From Nocardia sp. NBC_01730 (GTDB lineage Bacteria; Actinomycetota; Actinomycetes; Mycobacteriales; Mycobacteriaceae), in NCBI RefSeq assembly GCF_035920445.1, contig NZ_CP109162.1:4960001-5024000 (forward strand): a stretch of DNA of 64,000 bases. Direction: 5' to 3'. Below, piece by piece: positions 21,627 to 31,394 of this stretch; within the stretch, counting starts at the first letter, position 1, and every line of letters starts with the position of its first letter. Made by a program: the position numbers and the translations under genes. The notes under the pieces are model-generated. The model was not told where the DNA came from. It was given only the letters and a program-made list of their open reading frames with translations, and did not search any database.

Positions 21627-22295
21627 ATGCGCCAGGAGCATGCGACGGCATCCATCCAGCGGACGAGCTTCGCCGAGCGGCATCGCGCGGCGCGCGAAGC
21701 CGTGCTCACCTCGCAGCGCGGCAGGTTGGTGGAGGCGATGGTCGAATGCGTGGACCACAAAGGCTACTCCGCGACCACGCTCACCGACATCGTCGCCAGG
21801 GCGCGGGTTTCGCGCACCACCTTCTACGATCACTTCGCCAACAAAGAGGAATGTTTCGCCGAGGCGGTGCACACCGGGGTCGACATCGTCGCAACCCGGA
21901 TCGCAGAGGAACTCGGGCAGCTCCCACCGAACGCCGATGCGTGCGCCAAGATCGAATCGATCGTCCTGACGTTCTGCCGGACCGTCGCCACCGAGCCGGA
22001 TTTCGCGCGGCTGGTGCTTGTGGAGTCCTTCAAGGTGAACGAGGCCGCCGTCGGCTACCGCGACCTGGCCGTCGACCGGTTCGCCCAGCTGTATCGGGTG
22101 TTCTACGACGAGGCTCGCTCGGCGGATCCGACGCTGCCGGAGATCTCGGACGAGCTGATCGCGCTGATCCCGGACGCGATCGGCGAGCGGACGCGCCGGG
22201 TCATCGTGTCCGACGGGCCCGCGCGGGTGCCGGAGCTGGCACCACTGTTCATCCAGCTGGTCACAACGGTGCTCGGCCTACCCGTTCGAGCCTGA
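21627..22295 (+). CDS. TetR/AcrR family transcriptional regulator
   Basis: 222 aa. The N-terminal helix-turn-helix is GYSATTLTDIVARARVSRTT followed by FYDHFANKEECF, the canonical TetR recognition region at about 48-80. The C-terminal ligand domain is not diagnostic. The ATG at 21627 has AGAGAGG upstream. It is convergent with an SDR gene 23 bp away. Its target is unknown. Confidence 0.88.
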   Translation: MRQEHATASIQRTSFAERHRAAREAVLTSQRGRLVEAMVECVDHKGYSATTLTDIVARARVSRTTFYDHFANKEECFAEAVHTGVDIVATRIAEELGQLPPNADACAKIESIVLTFCRTVATEPDFARLVLVESFKVNEAAVGYRDLAVDRFAQLYRVFYDEARSADPTLPEISDELIALIPDAIGERTRRVIVSDGPARVPELAPLFIQLVTTVLGLPVRA

Positions 22296-22318
22296 AATCC
22301 GTTTCGCTGCTTGGTAAT

Positions 22319-22903
22319 TCATAGCCGGATGAGCTCGCCCCGCGCCACACCCTCGACGGCTTTCACGTAGGCATCGGCCACCTCGGCGACGGGTGTGCCC
22401 TGTGTCGTGTCCATACCGAGTCGGACCAGGGTCTCGCGAATCCATCCCGGGCTGATCAGGTTGATGCGCAGCCCGCGGGGAAGTTCGGCCGAGGCATTGC
22501 GAACGAAACCTTCCAGACCGGAATTGATGAGCGCGCCCAGCGAAGCACCCGGAAACGGCGCGACGAACGTCCCGCCGGTCAAGGTGATCGAACCGCCGTC
22601 GCGCAGGTGCCGCAGCGCGCGGCGCGCCAGCGCGACCTGACCGAGCAGCTTTCCCTGGATACCGGCGACGATCTCGTCGTCCGTCACCGTGGCGAGGTCG
22701 ACGAGCGGCCCACTCGCGGCGCAGCACACGACGGCGTCGAGATCCGGCAGTTCGGCGAAAAGTGTGTCCATCGACGACGGATCCGACACGTCGACCTGAA
22801 CCGGTCCGTTGCGCGAGGCTCGAATTACCTGATGGGCCCCTTCCAGCGCCGTGGCCACCGCACTGCCGAGCGTCCCGCTCGCTCCGATCACAAGCACCTG
22901 CAC
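22319..22903 (-). CDS. Short-chain dehydrogenase/reductase without the catalytic Tyr/Lys
   Basis: 194 aa. The cofactor loop VLVIGASGTLGSAVATAL is intact and VVCCAASGP occupies the place of the usual NNAG. At the YxxxK position the sequence is SLGALINSGLEGFVR, so both catalytic Tyr and Lys are absent. Short members of this group are often called short-chain dehydrogenases on fold alone. It may be an NAD(P)-binding regulator or use other chemistry. It is short for an SDR (about 250 is usual). Confidence 0.78.
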   Translation of the reverse strand: MQVLVIGASGTLGSAVATALEGAHQVIRASRNGPVQVDVSDPSSMDTLFAELPDLDAVVCCAASGPLVDLATVTDDEIVAGIQGKLLGQVALARRALRHLRDGGSITLTGGTFVAPFPGASLGALINSGLEGFVRNASAELPRGLRINLISPGWIRETLVRLGMDTTQGTPVAEVADAYVKAVEGVARGELIRL

Positions 22904-22983
22904 GGTTCGATCCTGCCAAATGCTTCGCAGGTCACACCCATCCGCCTCCCGCGCGAAGACGGAGGAGTGTGGCCGGTGCGTGC

Positions 22984-23748
22984 TTACCTCCAGCGGTCGA
23001 GCAGTCGGTCGATCTCCGCGGTCAGCGCGAACTGCAGGAACGGGCCGAAGCTGATGCGGGCGACGCCTTGGTCGGCGAGAGTGGCCTTGTCGGCTTGGTC
23101 CGGGAGAACGGTGGCGCTGATCGGCAGCGGCAGTTCTGCGGTCAGGCGGCGCATGTCGGCGTCGGCGTGGCGCCCCGCCGGGAACAACACGTCCGCGCCC
23201 GCATCGGCAGCCAGTCTCAGGCGCTCGATGGCGCGATCGACACGGTCGACCTCGGCACCGTCCTTGCGCAGGAACAGATCGGTTCTGGCGTTGACCACCA
23301 CGTGCACGCCAGACGCGTCGGCGAACTGCCGCAATCCGTGTACCAGGTCGGCGTGCTCCTGCGCGGTGCGCAGCCGCCCGCCCTCGCTGTGCACGGAGTC
23401 CTCGATGTTCAGTCCGATCGCGCCCGCCGCGAGCAGGCCCTCGATCAGCTGCGCGGGCTCGAGCCCGTACCCCGACTCGATGTCGACCGACACCGGAACA
23501 TCCACCGCCGCGGTGATCTGCCGAACCCGAGTCAAGGACTCGGCGAACGTCATCCCCTCCCCGTCCGGGCGGCCGATCGAATCGGCAACCGGATGACTAC
23601 CCACGGTCAACGCCGAGAACCCTGCCGCCACAGCGACTTTCGCGGACCAGGCATCCCACACCGTCGGAAAAACCCCGGGATCCCCCGGCCGATGCAACTC
23701 GAGAAACGCCTTCGCCTTGCTCTCCAGAGAAGTCATACAAACGATCAT
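22984..23748 (-). CDS. Isocitrate lyase / PEP mutase family enzyme
   Basis: 254 aa. Typical features of the ICL/PEPM superfamily are FPTVWDAWSAKVAVAAGFSA at the N-terminus, VSVDIESGYG (metal-binding Asp/Glu strand), AIGLNIEDSVHSEGG and VVNARTDLFL. Members cleave or form C-C or P-C bonds on 2-oxo acids, for example methylisocitrate lyase-like and oxaloacetate decarboxylase-like proteins. The actual substrate is not predictable. GGAGAGG before the ATG at 23748 favours this start over 23736. Confidence 0.82.
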   Translation of the reverse strand: MIVCMTSLESKAKAFLELHRPGDPGVFPTVWDAWSAKVAVAAGFSALTVGSHPVADSIGRPDGEGMTFAESLTRVRQITAAVDVPVSVDIESGYGLEPAQLIEGLLAAGAIGLNIEDSVHSEGGRLRTAQEHADLVHGLRQFADASGVHVVVNARTDLFLRKDGAEVDRVDRAIERLRLAADAGADVLFPAGRHADADMRRLTAELPLPISATVLPDQADKATLADQGVARISFGPFLQFALTAEIDRLLDRWR

Positions 23749-23850
23749 GCCCGCCCTCTCCATACCCCGCCGCTACTGGCCCCACTTCGCACAAAGGTGC
23801 AGCACTTCCCACATGCACCCGTCTGCGCGCCGTCGGTCGCTCGGCCGGGG

Positions 23851-24711
23851 TCAGGTGTCCGCGGCGCGGCGAGCGGCGAGGACGGCGTCGTACAGTTCGC
23901 GGCGGGAGACGGCGTGGGCAGCGGCGATTTCCGCACACGCGTCTTTGAGGCGGATACCGGCGACGGTGCGGGCTTCGACCTGGTCGACCAGGTCGGCGGG
24001 GTCAGCCGATTTCGGGTGGGCGCCCTCCAGGACCACCGTGATTTCACCGCGCGCGCCCTCGACCGCCCAGACGGCGAGTTCGGCAAGGGTGCCGCGGACG
24101 ACCTCCTCGTAGGTCTTGGTCAGCTCACGGCAGACGGCGGCGCGACGGTCGGCACCGAGTACCTCGACCGCGTCGGCAAGGCAGCCGGCAAGGCGGTGCG
24201 GTGCCTCGAAGAAGACGCAGGCCCGCGGCTCGGTGGCCAAAGTACGCAACCACTCCCGGCGCTGGCCGGATTTGCGCGGCGGGAATCCGTCGAAGCAGAA
24301 CCGTTCCACGGGCAGGGCCGACAGCGCCAGTGCCGTGGTCACCGCCGAAGGGCCTGGCAGGCAGGTCACCGGCAGGTCGCGTGCGACGCACGCCGCGACC
24401 ATCCGATAGCCGGGATCGCTGACCGACGGCATGCCCGCGTCGGTCACCAGCAGCACTGTGCGCCCGTCCTCGATCTCGCCGAGCAGCATCGGGATCCGCG
24501 CGGTCTCGACGTGGTCGTAGAAGCTCACCACCCGGCCGGTGATCTCCACGTCGAGCGCCTTGGCCAGCGACCTCGTCCGCCGAGTATCCTCGGCGGCGAC
24601 GATGTCTGCACTGGTCAGGGCGTCGCGCAGCCGTTGTGAGGCATCGCCGATTTCGCCCATCGGTGTCGCCGCGAGCACCAGCCGCCCCGCTGCCACCTCC
24701 GTCACCCACAC
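23851..24711 (-). CDS. rsmI: 16S rRNA (cytidine(1402)-2'-O)-methyltransferase
   Basis: 286 aa of the tetrapyrrole-methylase fold. LVLAATPMGEIGDASQRLRD at the N-terminus, VAAEDTRRTRSL, LVTDAGMPSVSDPGY (SAM site) and LPGPSAVTTALALSALP are classic RsmI motifs. It methylates the ribose of C1402 in the decoding centre. It is divergent from pmt, as Rv1003/Rv1002c are in M. tuberculosis. Confidence 0.94.
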   Translation of the reverse strand: MWVTEVAAGRLVLAATPMGEIGDASQRLRDALTSADIVAAEDTRRTRSLAKALDVEITGRVVSFYDHVETARIPMLLGEIEDGRTVLLVTDAGMPSVSDPGYRMVAACVARDLPVTCLPGPSAVTTALALSALPVERFCFDGFPPRKSGQRREWLRTLATEPRACVFFEAPHRLAGCLADAVEVLGADRRAAVCRELTKTYEEVVRGTLAELAVWAVEGARGEITVVLEGAHPKSADPADLVDQVEARTVAGIRLKDACAEIAAAHAVSRRELYDAVLAARRAADT

Positions 24712-25014
24712 TCCCGTCTACTTCGCGCATCTCACCGAGCAGCGTATCCACTCAGCTCCAGCGATCGACCGGCACACCGCCTTCCCCCGGCATGTGTCCG
24801 AAACAAATCTCACTGGCCCCACGCAGCAGACCCCAGAGTCTGCACGGAACGACACTGGAATACGCAACAACTGATCTCGTGAGCACATGGGTAACTCACC
24901 GGGAACGGCCAGAACCCGGCCAGGCACTCGACGCAAGACCTGAACGCAAATCCCTCGTCGCGCGACTAGTACGGCCTAAAGACCCGGAGAGGCGGGACAG
25001 CATACGATCGGGGC
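24712..25014. other. Divergent intergenic region rsmI/pmt
   Basis: 303 bp expected to hold the promoters of rsmI and pmt. No further gene or clear repeat was recognised. Confidence 0.5.
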
Positions 25015-26619
25015 GTGACCCAGGTGACCGACCAGCGCACGACCGCACCGTTCGGGCCCGTGCCCTCCTGGTCGAGCCCCGGACCGCTGCGGCCGTCACC
25101 CGACTTCGGGCCGACCGACCGCCTGCGCGGCTGGCTGGTCACGGCGTTCCTCACCACGATCGCGGCGGTGACCCGGTTTACGATGCTCAACTATCCGACC
25201 GACGCGGGCACCCCGGTGTTCGACGAGAAGCATTACGCCCCACAGGGCTGGCAGATGCTCGAGGGCGGCTGGGTCGAGGACAACCCCGGCTATGGACTGG
25301 TGGTGCACCCCCCGGTCGGCAAACAGCTCATCGCGATCGGCGAGGCGATGTTCGGCTACAACGGCTGGGGCTGGCGCTTCGCCTCCGCGGTCGCCGGAAC
25401 CGTGCTCGTGCTGTTGGTGATCCGGATCGTGCGGCGGATGGCGCGCTCCACGCTGATCGGCGCCATCGCGGGCATCCTGCTGATCGCGGACGGACTCACC
25501 TTCGTCTCGTCCCGCATCGGCATGCTCGACATATTCCTCGCGCTGTTCGTGACCGCGGCCTTTGGCTGTCTGATCGTCGACCGCGACGAAGTGCGGGCGA
25601 GGATCGCCAGGGCCGACGCCGAAGGCCGAATCGGTGAAACCCCGTGGGGCCCGCGGTTGGGCGTGCGCTGGTGGCGATTCGGCGCCGGGGTACTGCTCGG
25701 ATTGGCATGCGGCACGAAATGGTCCGGGATCTACTTCATCGTCGCCTTCGGCCTCCTGAGCGTCTGCTTCGATCTGGCGACCAGGCGGGCGTACGGAGTG
25801 CGCAGCCCTTGGTTCGGTACGGCTGTTCGCGATGTGGGGCCTGCCCTGTACGCGCTGGTGCTCGTGCCGCTCGGCGTGTACCTGTCCACCTACTGGGCCT
25901 GGTTCGCCAGCGAGACCGGCGTCTACCGATACTCGGTGGGCAACCAGGTCGGCACCGGGGGGCCGTTCGCGTGGATACCGAACGCGCTGCGGTCGCTGTG
26001 GTTCTACAGCGGCGAGGTGCTGCAGTTCCACGACAGCCTGACCAACTCGGCGGGCAACCACCACCCCTGGGAGTCCAAACCGTGGACCTGGCCGATGGGG
26101 CTGCGGCCGATGCTCTACTACTACGCCGACACCAACGTCACCGGATGCAGCCAGACACAGTGCGTGAAAGCGGTGATGCTGATCGGCACGCCCGCCATCT
26201 GGTGGATCGCGTTGCCGATGCTCGCCTGGGCACTGTGGCGCACAGCGGTGCGCCACGACTGGCGCTACGCCACGGTGCTCACCGGTTACGGCGCCGCCCT
26301 GCTGCCCTGGTTCTTCACCCTGGACCGACAGATGTACTACTTCTACGCCGTCGCCCTTGCGCCGTTTCTGGCGATGGGTGTCGCACTGGCGCTCGGTGAC
26401 GCGCTCGGGTCGACCCGGCGAACAACTGTGCCGCGCAGTTCCGTCGGCACCTATCTGCCGGTGGCCCCGGACGAACGGCACGCCCTCGGCCTGCTCGCGG
26501 TCTGTCTCTACCTCGGCCTGGTGATCACCAATTTCATCTGGTTGTGGCCGATCCTCACCGGGCTACCCATCACGCCGGGCAATTGGCACGACCACCTCTG
26601 GCTGCCCAGCTGGCGGTAA
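25015..26619 (+). CDS. pmt: Protein O-mannosyltransferase (GT39)
   Basis: 534-aa polytopic membrane enzyme that moves mannose from polyprenyl-phosphate-mannose to Ser/Thr of secreted proteins. The catalytic extracytoplasmic loop has TPVFDEKHYAPQGWQMLEGG with the conserved Asp-Glu, then VVHPPVGKQLIAIGE. HHPWESKPWTWPMGLRP and a C-terminal multi-helix PMT domain follow. About ten transmembrane segments can be traced. The GTG start is at 25015. Order and orientation relative to rsmI match M. tuberculosis. Confidence 0.94.
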   Translation: MTQVTDQRTTAPFGPVPSWSSPGPLRPSPDFGPTDRLRGWLVTAFLTTIAAVTRFTMLNYPTDAGTPVFDEKHYAPQGWQMLEGGWVEDNPGYGLVVHPPVGKQLIAIGEAMFGYNGWGWRFASAVAGTVLVLLVIRIVRRMARSTLIGAIAGILLIADGLTFVSSRIGMLDIFLALFVTAAFGCLIVDRDEVRARIARADAEGRIGETPWGPRLGVRWWRFGAGVLLGLACGTKWSGIYFIVAFGLLSVCFDLATRRAYGVRSPWFGTAVRDVGPALYALVLVPLGVYLSTYWAWFASETGVYRYSVGNQVGTGGPFAWIPNALRSLWFYSGEVLQFHDSLTNSAGNHHPWESKPWTWPMGLRPMLYYYADTNVTGCSQTQCVKAVMLIGTPAIWWIALPMLAWALWRTAVRHDWRYATVLTGYGAALLPWFFTLDRQMYYFYAVALAPFLAMGVALALGDALGSTRRTTVPRSSVGTYLPVAPDERHALGLLAVCLYLGLVITNFIWLWPILTGLPITPGNWHDHLWLPSWR

Positions 26620-26650
26620 TGCTGTGTTTTTGGCCGCGCGGGCGCGGCGT

Positions 26651-26745
26651 GTTCGCGGCCCCCTTGTGGCTCGCGTCCGAGCGGCCGCCGCTGGCGACTT
26701 CGTCGCGGACGCGGCGGCCGCTCGGACGCGAGCCGGGCCGCGAAC
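26651..26745 (-). repeat. Asymmetric palindromic element, copy B
   Basis: Same element as at 13532-13626 but inverted. The left arm starts GTTCGCGGCCCCCTTGT and continues GGCTCGCGTCCGAGCGG; the right arm is the complement but lacks the extra bases. The loop, read on the minus strand, has GCGACGAAGTCGCCAG, close to copy A. It lies 31 bp after the pmt stop, in the tail-to-tail space with gntR. Confidence 0.85.
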
Positions 26746-26857
26746 AGGCAAGGCTCGATCTCGCTACGCTCGAAAATGCGGGTTGGGCCGAGTAGTTGCT
26801 CGAGCGACGTCTGCGGCATCCGGTGTGCCGCATTCCGGCCCGTGTCCGAGCTATCTG

Positions 26858-27217
26858 TCAGCCTTCCAGCGCCGCCTGTATGTACCGCAGGGCGGCCTCG
26901 TCGTCCAACCCCAACCTGCGCACTGTCGCGACGTACGCGGTAGCCGCCCGACCGGCTACGTCCCGCGTCGGGTCACCCGATGACGCGATGAAAGAGCCCT
27001 GTCTGCCCCGGGTTTCGATCACCCCTTCGGCCTCCAGCTCGCGGTATGCCCGCGCCACCGTGTTCGGGGCCAGACCGAGTCTGGCGGCCAGCGCGCGGAC
27101 GGTGGGGATCTTGGTTCCTGCGGTCAGCTCGCCGGAACGTACCTGGGCGATGATGCCGAGGCGAAGCTGTTCGTAGGGCGGCACGGCCGAATCGTGCGAC
27201 ACCGTGATGGTGAACAT
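26858..27217 (-). CDS. GntR family regulator (YtrA-type)
   Basis: 119 aa. A winged helix-turn-helix covers about residues 12-75: PPYEQLRLGIIAQVRSGELT, KIPTVRALAARLGLAPNTVA and EAEGVIETRGRQGSF. A short helical tail follows and there is no large effector domain, which fits the YtrA subfamily. It begins 6 bp after the arcA stop, so the two form an operon and it may regulate arginine use, which is inferred. Confidence 0.88.
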   Translation of the reverse strand: MFTITVSHDSAVPPYEQLRLGIIAQVRSGELTAGTKIPTVRALAARLGLAPNTVARAYRELEAEGVIETRGRQGSFIASSGDPTRDVAGRAATAYVATVRRLGLDDEAALRYIQAALEG

Positions 27218-27223
27218 GCGGCC

Positions 27224-28522
27224 TCACCTGTCATTCCGGGACAGCGGACAGGACAGGCAGCGGGGTCCGCCTCGGCCGGATCCCAGCTCGGAACCGGGGA
27301 TGCGCAGCACCTCGATGCCCGCCTCCTCCAGTCTGGCGTTGGTCATCTCGTTGCGCTCGTAGGCGACCACCACGCCGGGAGCGAGGGCGAGCGTGTTGTT
27401 GCCGTCGTCCCATTGCTCGCGTTCAGCGGTGACGCCGTCCAGCCCGGTGTCGATCACCCGCAGCTTGTCGATGCCCATCGCGGTGGCGGCGGCGGGCAGA
27501 AACGGGTCGGGGCCGCGCATGCTGACCCGGCCGTCGCCATTGCGGCCACCGTAGTCGTCTTCCTTGTGAATTGTGAACGCGCACAACGTCTCTCGCACGG
27601 CCGGATACATCACCACGGCATCGGCGTCGACCATCGTGCACACGGTGTCCAGGTGCATGGTCGCGCGACTCTGCGCGATCGGGACCACGAGTACGGTGTG
27701 TGCGAGGTCGTCGTCGAACAGGCTGCGCGCCAGCGCTTCCGCGCCTGCGGGCGAGGTGCGTTCGCCGACGCCGACCGCGACGACGCCGTCGGAGAGCAGC
27801 AGCACGTCTCCGCCCTCGATCGGCGCGGTGTGCGATTCGTAGGCGCGGCGCACGCCGAGAAAGCGGGGGTGGAAGGCGTAGATGAGGTCGGTCAGCGAGG
27901 TCTCTCTGCTTCTGGCGGGCAGCGCGAGCGAGGTGATCGCGACGCGCGGGCCGACCCAGAATGAGGAGTCCCTGGTGAACAGCAGATTGGGCAGCGGATC
28001 GATGACGAAGTCCGCGCCGTGGTGCATGCGGCGGACCAGTGAGGTGGCGTCGGGCCCGAACGGCAACTCATCGAAGGTCATCCCCGCCATCAAAATGCCG
28101 GCCAATTCCCTGGCCCGCACGCCGCGCAGGAAGGCGGCCAGCTCGTCGGCGAGCGCGTGCCCGAGCCTGCGCGCGTCCACCGCGGCCGAGATGCCCTGGA
28201 TACGGGCGGCGCCGCTGACCGCGAGCGTCTCCGCGAGCAGGTCCGACAACAACAGCACCTCGGTGCCGCGTTCGCGCAGGACGCCCGCAAACGTGTCGTG
28301 TTCCTGCTGTGCGCGCTCCACCCACGGGATGCCGTCGAACAACAGCTGATCGTTGTTGCGCGGCGTCAGCCTGCGCAGCTCGTCGCCTGGACGGTGCAGC
28401 AGCACCGTGTGCAGGGTGCCCACTTCGGACGTCACCGCGAGTCGCGGGCCGACCGGCTGGGGATCGGGCCCCGCCCCGTTCGGATCCTCTCCGTGCCGCG
28501 CGGGCACAGCGTCTGCTCCCAT
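27224..28522 (-). CDS. arcA: Arginine deiminase
   Basis: 432 aa. It hydrolyses arginine to citrulline and ammonia. Conserved motifs are [30 protein letters not shown], the EGGD motif in [26 protein letters not shown], and the C-terminal catalytic cysteine in [14 protein letters not shown]. All active-site residues appear present. A gntR-type gene follows in the same transcript. No arcB or arcC is adjacent, the same standalone setting as in mycobacteria. Confidence 0.95.
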   Translation of the reverse strand: MGADAVPARHGEDPNGAGPDPQPVGPRLAVTSEVGTLHTVLLHRPGDELRRLTPRNNDQLLFDGIPWVERAQQEHDTFAGVLRERGTEVLLLSDLLAETLAVSGAARIQGISAAVDARRLGHALADELAAFLRGVRARELAGILMAGMTFDELPFGPDATSLVRRMHHGADFVIDPLPNLLFTRDSSFWVGPRVAITSLALPARSRETSLTDLIYAFHPRFLGVRRAYESHTAPIEGGDVLLLSDGVVAVGVGERTSPAGAEALARSLFDDDLAHTVLVVPIAQSRATMHLDTVCTMVDADAVVMYPAVRETLCAFTIHKEDDYGGRNGDGRVSMRGPDPFLPAAATAMGIDKLRVIDTGLDGVTAEREQWDDGNNTLALAPGVVVAYERNEMTNARLEEAGIEVLRIPGSELGSGRGGPRCLSCPLSRNDR

Positions 28523-28622
28523 GATCAGACCGTAGTTCGCCGCGGCCTCGAGAGCACGGAATTCTTGTCCTTCAGGTGCCGATCGGCCCGCGCTGCCGGA
28601 TTCCGACCCCAGCCCACCCTAA

Positions 28623-28640
28623 CCTGAAGTATTGTTCAGG
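28623..28640. promoter_or_regulatory. SoxR box
   Basis: CCTGAAGTATTGTTCAGG is an 18-bp inverted repeat (CCTGAA/TTCAGG) of the size and form of the SoxR operator. It ends 17 bp before the soxR start codon, which suggests autoregulation through the MerR-type promoter-distortion mechanism. Confidence 0.75.
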
Positions 28641-28657
28641 TGAATAGAGGAGAGTGC

Positions 28658-29143
28658 ATGTCGACAGCCGATTGGCGAGCGAAGGAGCTGACCCCCGGGC
28701 AGCTCTCCGAGCGTAGTGGAGTCGCGGTCTCCGCGTTGCACTTCTACGAACGCGAAGGGCTGATCACGAGCAGACGCACCAGCGGAAACCAGCGCAGGTA
28801 CGCACGCGAGACGCTGCGCCGAGTGGCTTTCATCCGCATTTCCCAGCGAGTCGGCATCCCGCTGAGCGAAATCCGGGACGCCCTCGATCAGCTCCCCGAG
28901 GGCCGCAACCCCACCCGGCGCGACTGGGAGACGCTCTCCACCACCTGGCGTGCGGACCTCGACGACCGGATCACCCAGCTGACCCGCCTGCGCGACAACC
29001 TCACCGGCTGCATCGGCTGCGGCTGCCTGTCGCTGGGCAGCTGCCGCCTGGTCAACGAGCACGACCGGCTCGGCGCCGATGGCCCCGGCGCCCGCGTACT
29101 CGACGTGCACCTCAACTGCCCGACGAAGCCAGCAACCTGCTGA
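28658..29143 (+). CDS. soxR: Redox-sensitive transcriptional activator SoxR
   Basis: 161-aa MerR-family protein. DNA binding: [20 protein letters not shown] and [17 protein letters not shown] dimerisation helix follows, then the [2Fe-2S] cysteines in [12 protein letters not shown] (C-x2-C-x-C-x5-C, about 120-131). SoxR senses redox-cycling compounds. ATG at 28658 with GAGGAGAG upstream. The 3' end overlaps the convergent SDR gene by 32 bp. Confidence 0.94.
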   Translation: MSTADWRAKELTPGQLSERSGVAVSALHFYEREGLITSRRTSGNQRRYARETLRRVAFIRISQRVGIPLSEIRDALDQLPEGRNPTRRDWETLSTTWRADLDDRITQLTRLRDNLTGCIGCGCLSLGSCRLVNEHDRLGADGPGARVLDVHLNCPTKPATC

Positions 29144-30002
29144 ACCGCGCACTGGCCCGCCGCATGACGAACTCGTACGGGAAGGCGAACTTGCGCGCCC
29201 ACCAATAGCCGAACCGGATGTCGAACGAGGTGTAGACCAGAAACCGGTTGCGCTCGATCCCGCGCAGAATCGCCGTCGCCACCCGCTCCGGCGCCACCGC
29301 GTGCCCGGCGAAGGTCGCCGTGAGCCGCTTGATCTTCGGGTCCTCCCTGTTCACCCCGACCAGCTCGACGCTGCGCACCAGCGGTGTGTTCACCGCGCCG
29401 GGCACCACCAGGTGCACCGTGATGCCGTGCTGCGCGAGATCGAAGCGCAGCACCTCGGACACCCCACGGATGCCGTACTTGCTCGCGCTGTATGCCGCGT
29501 GCCAGGGCAGGGCGAGCAGGCCCGCCGCCGACGACACGTTCACCAGCGCGCCGCCCCGGCCTGCGCGCACCATCGGCGGCACGAAGTTCTCGATCACGTG
29601 GATCGGACCCATCAGGTTGACCTCGACCATGCGCCGCCAGTGCCGGTGCTCCAGGTTCTCCACCGTCCCCCACGCGGAGGTGCCCGCGACATTCATGACC
29701 ACGTCGAGGCTGCCGAGTTCGGCGTGCACCTGCTCGGCGAAGGCGGTGACCGCGTCGTAGTCGGTGATGTCGAGCGCCTCGGCCACAGCGACGACACCAC
29801 CGGACTTACGGATGTCGGCGACCGTCTCCTCCAGGCCGGCCGCGTCGAGATCGGTGAGCACCAGCTCGGCCCCGGCCCCGGCGGCCGCCTGCGCCGTCGC
29901 CCTGCCTATCCCGCTGGCCGCGCCCGTGACCAGAACCTTTGCGCCGCGCACCGACTTGCGGCCCGCTCGCCCGCGACCAATACCAAGCACTGCGCATCCC
30001 AT
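29112..30002 (-). CDS. SDR family oxidoreductase
   Basis: 296 aa classical SDR. The cofactor motif [20 protein letters not shown] is at about 21, [13 protein letters not shown] replaces NNAG with MNVAG, and the catalytic Ser and YSASKYG (Tyr/Lys) are present. It has a 40-residue C-terminal extension with aromatic and basic residues that could contact membrane. The start is ATG at 30002. It may respond to SoxR only if read through; it is convergent with soxR. Confidence 0.88.
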   Translation of the reverse strand: MGCAVLGIGRGRAGRKSVRGAKVLVTGAASGIGRATAQAAAGAGAELVLTDLDAAGLEETVADIRKSGGVVAVAEALDITDYDAVTAFAEQVHAELGSLDVVMNVAGTSAWGTVENLEHRHWRRMVEVNLMGPIHVIENFVPPMVRAGRGGALVNVSSAAGLLALPWHAAYSASKYGIRGVSEVLRFDLAQHGITVHLVVPGAVNTPLVRSVELVGVNREDPKIKRLTATFAGHAVAPERVATAILRGIERNRFLVYTSFDIRFGYWWARKFAFPYEFVMRRASARFSRLLASSGS

Positions 30003-30066
30003 CTCGAATCGCCGAATCGGTTTCCCGCAGGGTAGTCGAGCATCCAGGTCGGGACGACTACCGCCG

Positions 30067-31194
30067 CTAACGGCCGAGTACTGCGAGCATGCCCGCGACA
30101 GCCCGCGGCCAGGTGAACTGTTCCGCGCGACTGCGCGCCGCCTCGCGCCGCCCGGCTTGCGGCATGGCCAGCACATCGGTCACCGCCCGCGCGAACGCCG
30201 ACGGATGGTCGGCGGCGACGGCACCGCAGTCGGAGGTGACGATGTCGGCCAGCGCCGAGGACTGGCTCGCCACCACCGGCGTGCCCGCCGCGAGCGCCTC
30301 CAGCGCGGCGAGCCCGAACGTCTCGTGCGGACCTGGCGCCAGCGAGACATCCGCGGTGGCAAGCAGTTTCGCGACCATCGCACGCTCGGCGATGAACCCC
30401 GTGAAATGCACGGCGGGCAGCCCGCCCGGCAGCAGAGGCATCGTCCGCGCTCGCCGCTCCAGCGCCTCGCGCCGCGGCCCGTCCCCGGCGACCACCAGCC
30501 GGGCCTCGATGCCTGCTTTGCGTAGCGCGCCGACCGCCTCGATGCTGCGATCCACCCGCTTCTCCACCGACAACCTGCCGCAGTGGACCAGCAGCGGATG
30601 CCCGGCCACACCGAGATCCGCGCGCAGTCCGCGGTCGCGCCTGCTCGGGCTGAACAGCTCCAGATCCACTCCGAGCGGCACCAGCTCGACGTTCCGCGCG
30701 CCGATCCGCAGGAACTCCTGGCGAGCGAATGCGGTGGTGCAGACGACGATGTCGTAATCGGCGGCGGTGCGCCGGTTGGCCACGTCGGCGCAGCGCCGCG
30801 CCGCAGGACCGGGTAGCACCTGGCCGAGCAGCCGATCGAGTCGCTCATGCGAGATCATCACCCCCGCGACGTCGCGCCGCCGCGCCCAGCGGCCGAATCC
30901 GCGCAGTGTCAGCCGGTCGGACACCTCGAGCACGTCGGCACGCAGCCCGGTTAGCACATCGGCTACCCGCCACGAGTCCGCGGCCCGGTAACCACCTGTC
31001 CAGGGAATGGCCGCCGCGGGCAACGTGATCCGAACGACCCCCGTGGGCAGCACCTCCTCGGATCGCCGCGAACCCGGCACGATCAGCACCACCTCGTGTC
31101 CGGCGGCGACATAGCCATCGCCGAGGTGGTGCAACGCGGTGCGCAACCCACCCGACCGCGGGCCGTAGAAGTTCGCGAGCTGAACAATGCGCAC
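30067..31194 (-). CDS. GT4-family glycosyltransferase
   Basis: 375 aa, GT-B fold. The N-terminal domain starts RIVQLANFYGPRSGGLRTAL. The C-terminal donor domain has HPLLVHCGRLSVEKRVDR, and the E-x7-E motif in PHETFGLAALEALAAGTPVV. It is similar in type to actinobacterial mannosyl- or glucosyltransferases of envelope lipids; acceptor and sugar are unknown. The GTG start at 31194 was chosen because the conserved N-terminal strand begins there and GGTGA precedes it. Confidence 0.85.
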   Translation of the reverse strand: MRIVQLANFYGPRSGGLRTALHHLGDGYVAAGHEVVLIVPGSRRSEEVLPTGVVRITLPAAAIPWTGGYRAADSWRVADVLTGLRADVLEVSDRLTLRGFGRWARRRDVAGVMISHERLDRLLGQVLPGPAARRCADVANRRTAADYDIVVCTTAFARQEFLRIGARNVELVPLGVDLELFSPSRRDRGLRADLGVAGHPLLVHCGRLSVEKRVDRSIEAVGALRKAGIEARLVVAGDGPRREALERRARTMPLLPGGLPAVHFTGFIAERAMVAKLLATADVSLAPGPHETFGLAALEALAAGTPVVASQSSALADIVTSDCGAVAADHPSAFARAVTDVLAMPQAGRREAARSRAEQFTWPRAVAGMLAVLGR

Positions 31195-31394
31195 TTCACC
31201 GATCGTGCAGCGGAGCGGGTTACCGCAGGGACCGATGCGCCCAACGGCGCGTGAACAACCATGAAAGAACCGGCTAACCAGCGGATCGACCCGAGCTATG
31301 GGCACGGCGCCGTCGGCGACAAGGGTTGTCGTACCTCGGATTTCCTGAGCGTTTCGACAAGCAGGCACGGATCGCCGGGCGCGCGGGCCGCGAT

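Noticed and set aside
23850..24639. Long plus-strand frame through rsmI
   Set aside because: Antisense to a complete rsmI with all motifs; its composition is typical of a GC-rich shadow.
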